Of a stretch of DNA of 49,763 nucleotides, positions 36,905 to 46,712 are shown one piece after another. Origin of the DNA: Calditrichota bacterium (lineage in GTDB: Bacteria > Calditrichota > Calditrichia > Calditrichales > Calditrichaceae); NCBI GenBank assembly GCA_013151275.1, contig JAADIP010000133.1, positions 1 to 49,763 on the forward strand, in the 5' to 3' direction. The first letter of the stretch is position 1. The number at the start of each line of letters is the position of its first letter. The notes under the pieces are model-generated. The model was not told the DNA's origin. It worked only from the letters and a program-made list of their open reading frames with translations, and did no database searches. The position numbers and the translations under genes are program-made.

Positions 36905-37834
36905 ATGACTTTCCCTGAACTCAAAAAACGCGTAAAAACCAGACGACGATTAAAGGAATGGGAACTCAATCCTTTTCTGTTCAGCTTTTGGCAGCGCCTT
37001 TTCCATTTTGAACATATCGAATATCTGTTTTCCTTAGCCGTCCCTCTGCTTAAAATCACGGGAATTTACCGCCGCGGATATCGGAATGCCCGGCGAATTC
37101 GTTCCCATCATGTTTTTCTTTCTTTCCCGAATCTTCCTCAGGCGTTTAACGGTTATCGAATTTTATTCATTTCCGATCTCCACGCCGACGGCAATCGGGA
37201 AATCATTCGGGATTTTAGCGCTTTTATTTCCGGACTCGAATTCGATCTGGTAATTTTGGGCGGCGATTACCGCTTCAAAATCAGAGGACTGACCGACCAT
37301 TCCCTTAAGCAGTTGGAGGAACTCGTTCAAAATTTAAAGGCAAAAGACGGAATTTTAGGCGTGCTGGGAAATCACGATCCGTGGGAAATCATCCGTCCCC
37401 TTGAGAAAATGGGGATCAGAATGTTAATTAACGAATCGGTAAAAATTAGTAGAGACGGCAAAAACATCTGGATTTTGGGACTGGACGACGCGCACTTTTT
37501 TGAAAGCGACGATTTTACAACAGCCGTTAACGGCATTCCCGCTTCTGCGTTTCGGGTTGTGGTTTGTCACTCCAATGACGCGCTGCTGCACATTCCGCCG
37601 GATCAATGCGAATTCTTTTTAAGCGGACACACCCACGGAGGACAAATTTGTTTTCCGGTTTTTGGTCCCTTGATAGTTCACAGCCGGATGCCGCGGTTCA
37701 TGGCGGCAAATCTCTGGAAATTTAACGGAATAACCGGCTTCACAACCACCGGTGTGGGTACTTCGGGCGTACCCTTGCGTTTTAACTGTCCGGGAGAATT
37801 TGCCATTATCGAATTGCGGGCAGAATCTTCTTAA
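36905..37834 (+). CDS. Calcineurin-like metallophosphoesterase (YkuE-type)
   Basis: A 309-residue phosphoesterase. After a basic N-terminal region with a hydrophobic segment (about 42-52), the metal-binding motifs appear in order: FISDLHAD, LGGDY, GNHDPW, VCHSND and GHTHGGQ, all with the expected Asp/Asn/His ligands. Such enzymes are often membrane-associated and act on phospholipids or nucleotides; substrate unknown. The start ATG 36905 has no strong Shine-Dalgarno site. It overlaps the convergent TSUP gene by 4 bp. Confidence 0.92.
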   Translation: MTFPELKKRVKTRRRLKEWELNPFLFSFWQRLFHFEHIEYLFSLAVPLLKITGIYRRGYRNARRIRSHHVFLSFPNLPQAFNGYRILFISDLHADGNREIIRDFSAFISGLEFDLVILGGDYRFKIRGLTDHSLKQLEELVQNLKAKDGILGVLGNHDPWEIIRPLEKMGIRMLINESVKISRDGKNIWILGLDDAHFFESDDFTTAVNGIPASAFRVVVCHSNDALLHIPPDQCEFFLSGHTHGGQICFPVFGPLIVHSRMPRFMAANLWKFNGITGFTTTGVGTSGVPLRFNCPGEFAIIELRAESS

Positions 37835-38619
37835 GCCCCCGCCAAAAATCTCCAAGCCATGCGAAATAATATAATGGCAAGAATAAAAATAATGAGAATT
37901 TTTTTCACTTTTTGCGGGATACGGCTTTGGAATTTCGTTCCCCAAATTGACGCCGGAATTGCGCCGGCAAAAATCAATAAAGCACGATCCAGATGAATCA
38001 TTCCCCAATTTATCAAAGACCCACCTATTCCCGAACTTAAGGCAAACGGAATAATGGCAAAAACGGCGTTGATAAACATCACTGCATTGGTAACGGGCAC
38101 AACCCGCTCCGGCGATTCGATTTGGCTTTTAAACAACAATGGTGTAATAATCGCTCCCCCGCCCACTCCCGTGGTTCCCGAAATCAATCCGCTCGATGTG
38201 CCGATAACGCTTCCCCAAAACCATGGCGAGTGATTGCGGGCGACAGAGGGTGCCGAAGAAGCGGAAATAAACGTTTGCACCAGGACATAAAAAACAAACA
38301 GAATAAAAATAAAAAGCAATACGCGCTGATTCATTATGGTCGCCAGATACCCGCCGGCAAAAGAACTGATCGCCGAAAACGTAATAATGATCAGAACCAG
38401 CTTCCAGTTAATCAACTTTAACTTTTGAAATCGAACGGTATTAAAAAGAGTTATTAGGGCAATAGTCGCCAGACTGGTTGCGACGGCTTCGTTTTGCGGC
38501 AGACGAAAAACCAGCGTTAACAAAGGCACAATAATAATTCCGCCGCCCAGTCCGAGAATGGAACTAATCAAACCGACAATCAGACCGGAAACAAGCGCGC
38601 TGAGGATCAAGAAAATCAT
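37831..38619 (-). CDS. TSUP family (TauE/SafE) membrane permease
   Basis: A 262-residue membrane protein with about eight helices; GLISSILGLGGGIIIVPLLTL and GLISGTTGVGGGAIITPLL are the duplicated Gly-rich signatures of the TauE/SafE family. These proteins usually export or import sulfite, sulfoacetate or related anions. AGGAAAG precedes ATG 38619. It ends inside the metallophosphoesterase gene's last codons on the opposite strand. Confidence 0.93.
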   Translation of the reverse strand: MIFLILSALVSGLIVGLISSILGLGGGIIIVPLLTLVFRLPQNEAVATSLATIALITLFNTVRFQKLKLINWKLVLIIITFSAISSFAGGYLATIMNQRVLLFIFILFVFYVLVQTFISASSAPSVARNHSPWFWGSVIGTSSGLISGTTGVGGGAIITPLLFKSQIESPERVVPVTNAVMFINAVFAIIPFALSSGIGGSLINWGMIHLDRALLIFAGAIPASIWGTKFQSRIPQKVKKILIIFILAIILFRMAWRFLAGA

Positions 38620-38673
38620 TTTGCTTTCCTAAAAGTTAATTTGATGTGCATGAAGTGTCGGAGATACAAGTAT

Positions 38674-40755
38674 TTAAACGGCTGGTAAAAAGATGATGAA
38701 CGTGCTTCCCTTTCCGGGAGCGCTGCGAACCTCAATTTGTCCGCCATGTTCTTTGATAATTTGGTAAACAATGGAAAGTCCCAATCCCGTGCCCTGAGAT
38801 TTTGTCGTAAAAAAAGGATTAAATATTTGTTCAAGAATATCGGAAGACATGCCGACTCCGGTATCGGAAATTAAAATCTCAATAAATTTATCGGAAAGAA
38901 GGGTGGGTATTCGGTTTCTGCGGTCTATCACCGGTTGAACGGTTTCCGAATTTCGGGCAAGGATTTTCAAATTGCCGCCTTCGGGCATGGCGTCAATGGC
39001 ATTGATGAACAAATTCAACAAAACCTGTTGAATCTGATTCTGATCGACAAATACGTCCGCCAGATCATCCGCGTATTCCGTCTCGATTTTGACATTTCGT
39101 TCCCTGAACCGGCTTTGAATTAAAGGCAATACCTCGCTGATGATCTTTTTTATCGAACAGCGCGAAGGGTCGGGGCGAACCGGGCGCGCATACGAGAAAA
39201 ACGCCTTTAACAATTTTTCCAGACGACTGACCTGACGCAAAATCCGCGAAATATATTCCAGTTTTCCCGGATCGTTTTCCAGTTCGTCTTCCAAAGATTG
39301 AGCCATGGCTTTTATTCCGGCTAACGGATTGCGTATTTCATGGGCGATTCCCGCGCTTAACACGCCCAGCGAAGCCATGCGATCCATTCTGATAATTTCC
39401 GCCTGAATGCGTTTGGTCTGGGTGATTTCGGAAAATACCATGATGTAATGTTGTTTTTCCGGCTCCAATTTTAAAGGATAAATGGACAAACCGATATAGC
39501 TGTTGGGGAATAATCGTTTTTCCAGTTGAATTTCGTGACGAATAATCGGAAGAGGCTTCGCTTTGATGACTCTTGTAATTTCCTGAATAATGTTTGCTTT
39601 TAAAATATCCTGCAGGCGATGAATTTTATTAACGGGTTTTTGCACGTTTAAAATACGCGTGGCGCCCGGATTAATAAAATGAATCTGCGATTGATCGTCA
39701 AAAACCACCACGCCGAAATAGACCGTATCGAGGATATTTTTTATTATTTGGTACCTGTTCGATGCGTCATGTTCAAAAAGGTTTGTGGGAAAGGTTTTAA
39801 TTGCCGCCTCATCCTGATGTTCTATTAAAAAACCTTCGATATTGAAGGCAATTCTTTGAGCAGCCGCCATGGTAAAAGACATATCGTTTTCATAAAACGT
39901 TTCACGATAGATCTTATTAATCAGAATAATCGCTCCGAACGGTCGGTGATACACAAGCACCGGCGCGAAAAGTAAACTGAATATTTTGAACCCTAAAAAC
40001 TCCTCCATCTCCTGTACCAGCGGATCGGCAAGGTCCGCTTTATCAAAAATATGAACTTTATTCTGATTCAATAACGCTCTTGTGGCGCTTTTTTCCAGGG
40101 AAAAATAGACAACGCGTTCAAGCTGATTCTTTTTTTTGCCCTTTTGTTCGACAACCAATCGCTGCCCGTCTTCTTCGAAAAACCCGAAAAACGCTTTTTC
40201 CACCGCCAGGGTTAACTCAACTTTTTTCACAAAGGAAGACAGCAGATACTCCTTTACTTCCTGAAAACGGTCGCATTGATGAATCTGTTCGATTTCGAGC
40301 AGATCGTCCATATAAGTAATGAGCTTCTGCTCGCCTTCGAGAATATCTTTATAAACCCGGATTCGATTTTGCAGTCTGGATAGCTGCAGGGCGGTATTAA
40401 CGGCGGTAAGCAGGCTAAATTTATCGACCGGTTCAAAAAGAATCTGACTGTTCGGCAGGCGGTAAATCTGAAGCTTTGCCGATTCCTGGGAGGGATTGAG
40501 AATAAAAATGAAAATCTTTTGTTTTAAGTTTTTGTATTCAATCAAATGCTGCACAGCCTGAAGATCAAAGGCGGGCTCCCGGCTGATATCGACCAACACC
40601 AGATCAAACGATTCTTCGGAAAGGCTGATTTCTATTCGCTTGTCAAACGATAAAGAGACAATACGCTGACATGTTTCTTTTAACGTATTTTTAAAATAAA
40701 GAAATCTATCGGTACTGCGCGCAATAATGGCAATGCTAAAGGAATTAGATTCCAT
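38674..40755 (-). CDS. Histidine kinase with receiver-like, GAF and PAS domains (NtrB-like core)
   Basis: A 693-residue cytoplasmic histidine kinase. Regions: a receiver-like N-terminus (1-125) that keeps Asp in LVLVDISR but lacks the acidic pair and has EP instead of KP; a GAF domain (about 160-320); a PAS domain (about 335-450); HisKA with AHEIRNPL (about 470); and HATPase with NLFINAIDAMPEGG, DTGVGM and GTGLGLS. No membrane helix is visible. The gene starts three bases after the Crp-like gene, so they are translationally coupled. No obvious cognate regulator is adjacent; the sigma-54 activator at 15-16.5 kb lacks a receiver. Confidence 0.95.
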   Translation of the reverse strand: MESNSFSIAIIARSTDRFLYFKNTLKETCQRIVSLSFDKRIEISLSEESFDLVLVDISREPAFDLQAVQHLIEYKNLKQKIFIFILNPSQESAKLQIYRLPNSQILFEPVDKFSLLTAVNTALQLSRLQNRIRVYKDILEGEQKLITYMDDLLEIEQIHQCDRFQEVKEYLLSSFVKKVELTLAVEKAFFGFFEEDGQRLVVEQKGKKKNQLERVVYFSLEKSATRALLNQNKVHIFDKADLADPLVQEMEEFLGFKIFSLLFAPVLVYHRPFGAIILINKIYRETFYENDMSFTMAAAQRIAFNIEGFLIEHQDEAAIKTFPTNLFEHDASNRYQIIKNILDTVYFGVVVFDDQSQIHFINPGATRILNVQKPVNKIHRLQDILKANIIQEITRVIKAKPLPIIRHEIQLEKRLFPNSYIGLSIYPLKLEPEKQHYIMVFSEITQTKRIQAEIIRMDRMASLGVLSAGIAHEIRNPLAGIKAMAQSLEDELENDPGKLEYISRILRQVSRLEKLLKAFFSYARPVRPDPSRCSIKKIISEVLPLIQSRFRERNVKIETEYADDLADVFVDQNQIQQVLLNLFINAIDAMPEGGNLKILARNSETVQPVIDRRNRIPTLLSDKFIEILISDTGVGMSSDILEQIFNPFFTTKSQGTGLGLSIVYQIIKEHGGQIEVRSAPGKGSTFIIFLPAV

Positions 40756-40758
40756 TTC

Positions 40759-41436
40759 TTACGAAAAATCTTCCCTGAATTTTTCATAATCAAGAATAAT
40801 TAATTTGCTGCCTTCTTTTTTTACGTATCCCAACTGACTCAAGGACTTAATAACGCGGGAGATCGTTTCGCGGCTGGTGCCCGCCATATTAGCCAGATCC
40901 TGCTGAGGCGGCAACTGGGAAATTTCCACTTTTCCGTGCTTGATAATACCGGAATCGTCTGCGATTCTGAGCAAGGTAGAAGCAACCTTACCCATGGCGT
41001 TTTGCAGCGAGAGGCTTTTAATCTGTTCGTCGCTTCTGCGTAAACGATGCGCCAACTCTTTTAAAAGGTTGATGGAAACCTGGGGATAATCGTGCAAAAT
41101 TCGCAAGAAGTTTTCTCTTTGAATAAGCAATAATTCCGTGTCTTCCAGAGTAACCGCATTGGCGCTGCGAGTCTGACCGTCAAGAATCGACATTTCGCCA
41201 AAAAAATCCCCATCCACCAAAATAGAAAGAATGACTTCTCTGCCTTCATCGCTGATACGGGAAATTTTTACTCTCCCGCTCAGGATAATGAACATAGTCG
41301 AGCCGATTTCTTCTTCGATTAACACCATGTTATCTTTTTTATAGGTCTGTCTGACAGCCATCCGGGCAATTTCTTCCAATGCTTTATCATCCAATTCCGA
41401 AAATAACGGTATCATTCTCAATTCTTGGATATCCAT
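40759..41436 (-). CDS. Crp/Fnr family transcriptional regulator
   Basis: A 225-residue DNA-binding regulator. Residues 1-130 are a cNMP-binding fold with cassette GEMSILDGQTRSANAVTL; the ATV expected after RS is replaced by ANA, so ligand binding may differ from Crp. The C-terminal helix-turn-helix is QQDLANMAGTSRETISRVIKSL. A GGGAGG site immediately follows the stop of the SPOR gene. It controls unknown promoters and is coupled to the histidine kinase gene downstream. Confidence 0.95.
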   Translation of the reverse strand: MDIQELRMIPLFSELDDKALEEIARMAVRQTYKKDNMVLIEEEIGSTMFIILSGRVKISRISDEGREVILSILVDGDFFGEMSILDGQTRSANAVTLEDTELLLIQRENFLRILHDYPQVSINLLKELAHRLRRSDEQIKSLSLQNAMGKVASTLLRIADDSGIIKHGKVEISQLPPQQDLANMAGTSRETISRVIKSLSQLGYVKKEGSKLIILDYEKFREDFS

Positions 41437-41444
41437 GTTCCTCC

Positions 41445-42122
41445 CTATTGCTTGATTATACGATAATCAATTTTCAATTCGTTTTTTATTTGATCGGCAA
41501 TTTTCCTGGTTTCTTCAATCGAGCTTAACCCATTCACCCATACGCAATAAAATTCTCTGCGATTAATCATTCTTTTTACAATTTTCGATCGAATATTCTG
41601 TGCCGAAAGCATCCTTTGCCTCTGCAGTGCATTTTCTTTTAAACCAAAAGCGCCAAATTGAATTACAAAAGCGGTTCGTACATTAAAAAATTTATCGCCG
41701 GGTTCGGGTTCTTTTTCTTCCTGGTTTGTAATGGGTAAGGCTATGTCGGTATTCGTGTAATATTTTTCATATTGAGAGGCATGCTGATAAAACCCAAGAG
41801 CATAATAGTAATCGTGAAGTTTTTGCGCCGCTAATTCTTTTAACCGACCGGAAGAATTCTTGAATACTTTTTCGTAATTCTTTTTTGCCTGTTCTCCGTT
41901 TTTTAAAAAGATCGATTTAAAAAACAGAAAATAAATCCGCGAGGTATCCCGATCCGAAAATGTATTGAGTTTGGCGCGAATCTGGTCGAATTGCCGGGAG
42001 TTGTACAAAACGATTAATTCCTGACTTTTATCCTGAGCGTTGAGCGACGGCATTAATAAAAGAGCAAAAAGAATAATTTTTATAAGAATCTGTTTTTCTG
42101 AATTAAACATTAGTCTCGTCAT
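41445..42122 (-). CDS. Exported SPOR-domain protein
   Basis: A 225-residue protein with a signal peptide (about 1-29, ending LNAQ), a helical region (about 35-135) of TPR-like character and a C-terminal SPOR domain (AFVIQFGAFGLKENALQRQRML to EEFYCVWVNGLS-like strands) that binds denuded peptidoglycan glycan strands, commonly at division sites. Two ATGs (42122 and 42110) are possible and neither has a strong ribosome site. It lies between the LapA-type gene and the Crp gene. Confidence 0.85.
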   Translation of the reverse strand: MTRLMFNSEKQILIKIILFALLLMPSLNAQDKSQELIVLYNSRQFDQIRAKLNTFSDRDTSRIYFLFFKSIFLKNGEQAKKNYEKVFKNSSGRLKELAAQKLHDYYYALGFYQHASQYEKYYTNTDIALPITNQEEKEPEPGDKFFNVRTAFVIQFGAFGLKENALQRQRMLSAQNIRSKIVKRMINRREFYCVWVNGLSSIEETRKIADQIKNELKIDYRIIKQ

Positions 42123-42160
42123 TTATGTTATTTTTCATTCCTTTAAAATATCAAATGATT

Positions 42161-42487
42161 TTATTCGGGCGGCGTCAACGGTTCTTCGGATTCGGACGAT
42201 TGGCTTTTCTCCGACGGTTTTAATTCCTGAATTTCCTGAATGAGCCGTTTGTTTTCCTTTTTCAGACCGGATAATTGAGCTTTTGCTTTTATTAGTTTCA
42301 TGGTCATAATTAATGTTCCGAATAAAAGCCCTAAAAATGTAGAGACAAAAATCACCGTTATCAAATTAACATTTTCGTAGGTCCTGGTGAATAAATAAAT
42401 ATTGACATGCTGATCCAGGTTTTCAGCAAAAAACCAAAGCAACACGGCTCCGATAATTATCCAGAAAAACGTTACAATAATACGCAT
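42161..42487 (-). CDS. LapA (DUF1049)-domain small membrane protein
   Basis: A 108-residue protein with two N-terminal membrane helices (about 5-22 and 42-62) separated by a short polar loop (FAENLDQHVNIYLF), followed by a coiled-coil helix (about 65-90) and a Ser/Glu-rich acidic tail. The order fits LapA-type proteins linked to lipopolysaccharide assembly control. A CGGAG site precedes ATG 42487. It is 38 bp upstream of the SPOR gene and likely in one unit with it. Confidence 0.82.
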   Translation of the reverse strand: MRIIVTFFWIIIGAVLLWFFAENLDQHVNIYLFTRTYENVNLITVIFVSTFLGLLFGTLIMTMKLIKAKAQLSGLKKENKRLIQEIQELKPSEKSQSSESEEPLTPPE

Positions 42488-42721
42488 ATATCAAAACTCC
42501 GGGTAGGATTTTATTTTTGTGTTTAAAAAATAAGCATTATTATGTAAAATTACAATATTTGTATTAAATAGGTCCGAAATTTTACAGCAAGGTATTGAAA
42601 AGAAAAAACGAAGATATAAGCATAATGATTCGTAATGATGGTAAAATATAGAAAAATCAAATGGGCAAAACAAAAAAACGATGGTGCAAACGCCGGAAAG
42701 TTGTCAACAAAAAGTAAGCGA

Positions 42722-43717
42722 TTATTTGTCCGGAATTAATATGTATTCCTGTTTATCAAAGTTTTTGTGTTTAAGAAGCGATTTGAGAGTCTCAAATATC
42801 TCGGGATCCCAGAGTCCCTTTTTAGTTTCTTTTTCGCAAATTTCGAGAGCTTCTTCTTTGCTTAAAGCCGCGCGATAAGGACGCTTGGTGGTTAACGAAT
42901 CGTAACAATCAACAAGACCGATAATACGGGCATGGAGCGGAATATTATTTCCCTGAAGACCTTCGGGATAACCGCTTCCGTCAAAACGCTCGTGATGAAA
43001 ACGAATAACCGGCAGAACGGGACGTAATGTTTTTAGGGGAGAACAAATATTCTCGCCGATCACCGGGTGTTGTTTAACAATGTCAAATTCGTCTTTTGTT
43101 AAAGAACCGGGTTTTAACAGGATGGAATCCCGGATGGCGATTTTACCTATATCATGTAAAATGCCGCCGCGTTTTAAAATAACGATGTCGTTTTCGGGCA
43201 GTTGAAGGAATCTGCCCATCGATTCGGCTAAATTGGCAAGACGATTGCAATGTCCCTCTGTGTATTTGTCTTTAGCTTCCACAGCCTTTGCCAAACTAAA
43301 GATTACCTGTTCCGCATTTTCCAACTCGCTCATGGATTCTCTTAAACGAAGCAGGTTTTTTATTCTGGCTTTTAATTCGAAAATATTAAAGGGTCTGGAA
43401 ATAAAATCATCTACTCCGGATTCCAGACCCTTAACACGATCCTGGGGGGTATCCAGGGCGGTAATCATAATGATAGGAACAAGTTTTGTCTGAGGATCAT
43501 TTTTGACATGCTTTGCAACCTGAAATCCGTCCATTACAGGCATCAAAGCATCCAGAAGGATGAGATCGGGTATCTCCTTATCAAGGACATCCAATGCCTC
43601 TCTTCCGTTATGCGCCTGATTGATTTTGTAATTTTCTTCGGCAAGGATATCTCTAATCGTATCTATGTTTTCCGTTTGATCGTCCACGACCAGAATTTTA
43701 TGAATCTCATCATTCAT
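42722..43717 (-). CDS. HD-GYP response regulator, cyclic-di-GMP phosphodiesterase
   Basis: A 331-residue protein with a receiver (1-120; acidic pair Asp12-Asp13, phosphoacceptor Asp56 in LILLDALMP) and an HD-GYP domain (about 135-325; HDIGK at 188-192, HHERFDGSGYP at 241-251), which typically hydrolyses c-di-GMP. The conserved receiver Lys is Arg108 (ISRPF), a conservative change. It is probably cytoplasmic and controls lifestyle switching. Ribosome site for ATG 43717 is weak. Confidence 0.95.
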   Translation of the reverse strand: MNDEIHKILVVDDQTENIDTIRDILAEENYKINQAHNGREALDVLDKEIPDLILLDALMPVMDGFQVAKHVKNDPQTKLVPIIMITALDTPQDRVKGLESGVDDFISRPFNIFELKARIKNLLRLRESMSELENAEQVIFSLAKAVEAKDKYTEGHCNRLANLAESMGRFLQLPENDIVILKRGGILHDIGKIAIRDSILLKPGSLTKDEFDIVKQHPVIGENICSPLKTLRPVLPVIRFHHERFDGSGYPEGLQGNNIPLHARIIGLVDCYDSLTTKRPYRAALSKEEALEICEKETKKGLWDPEIFETLKSLLKHKNFDKQEYILIPDK

Positions 43718-43817
43718 CAGTGTTTGCCATGATAAACTTTTGAATTTGGTACATTACTATTTAATCGGTAAAAAATCCCCTGTCATTAATTATTTTTAAA
43801 TCAACCTGAGATTCTGA

Positions 43818-44864
43818 TCATTTATTCTCGATGTAAAATGTATTGCCCGAATGAAATAATTTTTCCAGATCGCCTTCGCCCTTTTTTTGTTTTACGAATT
43901 CGATTTGCTTCAGCAGCAATCCTTCATACGTATCAACCGCCACATCGCGGAAAATCCCCAAAGGCGTCGGAAAGTTGGGATCATCGCTCAGACTCGCCAG
44001 ACCGAACTCGAGAGTCGGATTCAACGAGTGTTCATCATGGACCATCAATTCTTTATCCGGATTATTTTCGTCATAAGGAACCACTTCAAAGTGATTGCTT
44101 GACCAGCGCAGACTCTTGTCTCTGTTATTACCGAAAACATAGGGTTTTCCCTGTTCCATGTAAAGCGCGCGTTCGCTTTTGGTGTCCGGTTTGGTCAAAT
44201 CGGCAAACGCCCCGTCGTTGAAGATCACACAGTTCTGATAGACCTCAACAAACGCCGTCCCCTTGTGCATGGCTGCCCGTTTGAACACTTCGATCATGTG
44301 TTTTGGATTGCGATCGATTGTCCGTGCGACAAAGGTGGCTCCCGAAGCCAAAGCCATCAAAATGGGATTGAAGGGATTTTCCAGAGAACCATAGGGCGAA
44401 GATTTGGTTATTTGACCTTTCAGAGAGGTCGGCGAATACTGCCCTTTCGTTAAACCGTAGATGCGGTTGTTGAACAAAATGACGGTGATATCGACATTAC
44501 GTCTGCAAAGGTGGATAAAGTGGTTGCCGCCGATACTCAAACCGTCGCCGTCGCCCGTTATTACAAAAACTTTCAGATCGGGATTTGCAAGTTTGATTCC
44601 CGTGGCAATAGTCGGAGCGCGTCCATGGATACTATGCACGCCATAAGTGTTCATATAATACGGAAAGCGGCTGGAACAACCGATTCCCGAAACAAAAATA
44701 ATATTTTCTCTCGGAATACCCATATCCGGTAATATTTTTTTCATCTGCGCCAAAATAGCATAATCGCCGCAGCCCGGGCACCATCTGGGTTCGGACTTGG
44801 AAGTAAAATCATCCCTTGTTAACTGAACCTTACCGGGACGGACTTTATCTTGTTGACTCATCAT
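43818..44864 (-). CDS. korB: 2-oxoacid:ferredoxin oxidoreductase, beta subunit (2-oxoglutarate type)
   Basis: A 348-residue TPP-binding subunit of the reversible 2-oxoacid:ferredoxin oxidoreductase; with KorA it makes acyl-CoA, CO2 and reduced ferredoxin from the 2-oxoacid, most likely 2-oxoglutarate. TPP motif GDGDGLSIGGNHFIH and NNRIYGLTKGQ are visible, as is WCPGCGDYAIL at the start. An AAGGAG site precedes ATG 44864. It lies 15 bp downstream of korA in a two-gene operon. No ferredoxin gene is adjacent. Confidence 0.94.
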   Translation of the reverse strand: MMSQQDKVRPGKVQLTRDDFTSKSEPRWCPGCGDYAILAQMKKILPDMGIPRENIIFVSGIGCSSRFPYYMNTYGVHSIHGRAPTIATGIKLANPDLKVFVITGDGDGLSIGGNHFIHLCRRNVDITVILFNNRIYGLTKGQYSPTSLKGQITKSSPYGSLENPFNPILMALASGATFVARTIDRNPKHMIEVFKRAAMHKGTAFVEVYQNCVIFNDGAFADLTKPDTKSERALYMEQGKPYVFGNNRDKSLRWSSNHFEVVPYDENNPDKELMVHDEHSLNPTLEFGLASLSDDPNFPTPLGIFRDVAVDTYEGLLLKQIEFVKQKKGEGDLEKLFHSGNTFYIENK

Positions 44865-44879
44865 TCACTCCTTCAGAGT

Positions 44880-46712
44880 TTACTTTTGCAAAATATTTTC
44901 AATGGCTTCGACTAATTCATGCGTGTTGAGGGGTAACCCGCGGACACGGTTAAATCCTTTGGCGTCAACCAAATAGCGGTCGCGAATCACTTTGACCAAC
45001 TGTCCCAAATTAATTTCCGGAACCAGAACATTTTTGAAATTATGAATATATTTTTCCAGAGACAGCGGAAAAGGATAGATCCATCTCAGATGATACCAGG
45101 AGACTTTTTTACCCCTTTTGCGAATTTCCTCGATTGCCGTAAATACCGTGCCGTACGTGCTTCCCCAACTGATAAGCAGAAGTTCGCCTTCCGGATCTCC
45201 GTTAATTTCGGGTTGATCGACATATTGATTTATCCGTTCGATCTTTTCGGCGCGCAGACGCACCATGCGATCGTGATTGTCGGGATCGTAAGCCACATCG
45301 CCGGTGTCGTCTTTTTCAAGACCGCCGATATGATGTTCAAAGCCCGGAGTACCGGGAAGCGCGATCATTCTGGCTAATGTTTTGGGATCGCGTTTGTAAG
45401 GCATAAAAGTATCGGGATCGGTAGCGTAATGGACTTCGATTTCGGGAATGGAATCCACATCCGGAATAAGCCACGGTTCCGAGCCGTTGGCGATGTAACC
45501 GTCAGTCAGTAAAAATACCGGCGTGGAAAACATCAGGGCGATCTTTGAGGCTTCCAATGCCGCCGAAAAGCAATCCGCCGGACTCTTTGCTGCGATAATC
45601 GGCATGGGAGCTTCGCCGTTTCGTCCGTAAAGCGCCTGCAGCAGATCCGCCTGCTCTGTTTTTGTCGGTAAGCCCGTGCTGGGACCGCCGCGCTGTACAT
45701 TGGTTACCACCAACGGTAATTCCGCCATGACCGCAAATCCCAAAAATTCCGATTTTAAAGCCACGCCAGGACCGCTGGTCGTTGTGATTCCCAGAGCTCC
45801 GGCGTACGAAGCGCCTATAGCCGCGCCGATGCCGGCGATTTCGTCTTCCGCCTGAAATGTTTTTACATCATAATTACGGTATTTGGAAAGTTCATGCAAA
45901 ATTTCGCTCGCCGGAGTTATCGGGTAACTTCCCAAAAACAACTCTTTATGCGCCTTTTTAGCCGCGGTGATAAACCCGATAGAAAGAGCTTCGTTGCCCG
46001 TGACATTGCGATATTTACCGGGCGCTTTTTTGGCTTTATCCACACGATAGGTGGTGCTGAAAAGTTCGGTGGATAAAGCGTAATTATAACCCGCGTTCAA
46101 TGCTTTGATATTCGCTTCAACCAGCTCGGGTCTGTTTTTGAATTTTTCTTTAATCCACTCAATGGTCGGCTCGAGAGGATGCGTAAACAACCAAAAGGTC
46201 ATTCCCAAAGCAAAGAAATTTTTGCTGCGGTCTTTTTCTTTAACCGAAAGTTTAACGCCCTCAAGCGCTCTTCGGGTCAGCGTGGTAATCGGCACGGCAA
46301 AAACCTGATACCGTTTCAGAGAATCGTCCTCAAGGGGATTTGTCTCATAACCGGCTAATGCGAGATTCCGTCCCTGGAAGGCATCGGAATTGATGATGAG
46401 TATTCCGTTATCGCTCACCAACTTCAAATTCACCTTAAGAGCTGCGGGATTCATTGCCACGAGAACATCGGGCTGATCGCCCGGAGTATGAATTTCGGAG
46501 CTGCTAATTTGTATCTGAAAGCCGGAGACTCCGAACAAGGTGCCGGCAGGCGCCCGAATTTCAGCCGGATAATCCGGTAAAGTCACAAGTTCGTGCCCTT
46601 CCAGAGCGGTAGTATTGGTGAAACGCATTCCCGTCAATTGCATTCCGTCTCCGGAATCACCCGCAAAGCGGATGGTAACGCGTTCTAATGTTTTAGATTC
46701 TTTCTTCTCCAT
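44880..46712 (-). CDS. korA: 2-oxoacid:ferredoxin oxidoreductase, fused gamma-alpha subunit (2-oxoglutarate type)
   Basis: A 610-residue subunit in which an N-terminal gamma domain (about 1-195; FAGDSGDGMQLTGMRF) is fused to the alpha pyrimidine-binding part (about 220-600; GNEALSIGFITAAKKAH, FQAEDEIAGIGAAIGASYAGA, TSGPGVALKSEF and LVVTNVQRGGPSTGLPTKTEQADL). It pairs with KorB for 2-oxoglutarate/ferredoxin chemistry. ATG 46712 is preferred to the upstream Met at 46775 and has a weak AGGGG site. The fused arrangement is typical of Bacteroidota-like and aerobic lineages. Confidence 0.94.
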   Translation of the reverse strand: MEKKESKTLERVTIRFAGDSGDGMQLTGMRFTNTTALEGHELVTLPDYPAEIRAPAGTLFGVSGFQIQISSSEIHTPGDQPDVLVAMNPAALKVNLKLVSDNGILIINSDAFQGRNLALAGYETNPLEDDSLKRYQVFAVPITTLTRRALEGVKLSVKEKDRSKNFFALGMTFWLFTHPLEPTIEWIKEKFKNRPELVEANIKALNAGYNYALSTELFSTTYRVDKAKKAPGKYRNVTGNEALSIGFITAAKKAHKELFLGSYPITPASEILHELSKYRNYDVKTFQAEDEIAGIGAAIGASYAGALGITTTSGPGVALKSEFLGFAVMAELPLVVTNVQRGGPSTGLPTKTEQADLLQALYGRNGEAPMPIIAAKSPADCFSAALEASKIALMFSTPVFLLTDGYIANGSEPWLIPDVDSIPEIEVHYATDPDTFMPYKRDPKTLARMIALPGTPGFEHHIGGLEKDDTGDVAYDPDNHDRMVRLRAEKIERINQYVDQPEINGDPEGELLLISWGSTYGTVFTAIEEIRKRGKKVSWYHLRWIYPFPLSLEKYIHNFKNVLVPEINLGQLVKVIRDRYLVDAKGFNRVRGLPLNTHELVEAIENILQK

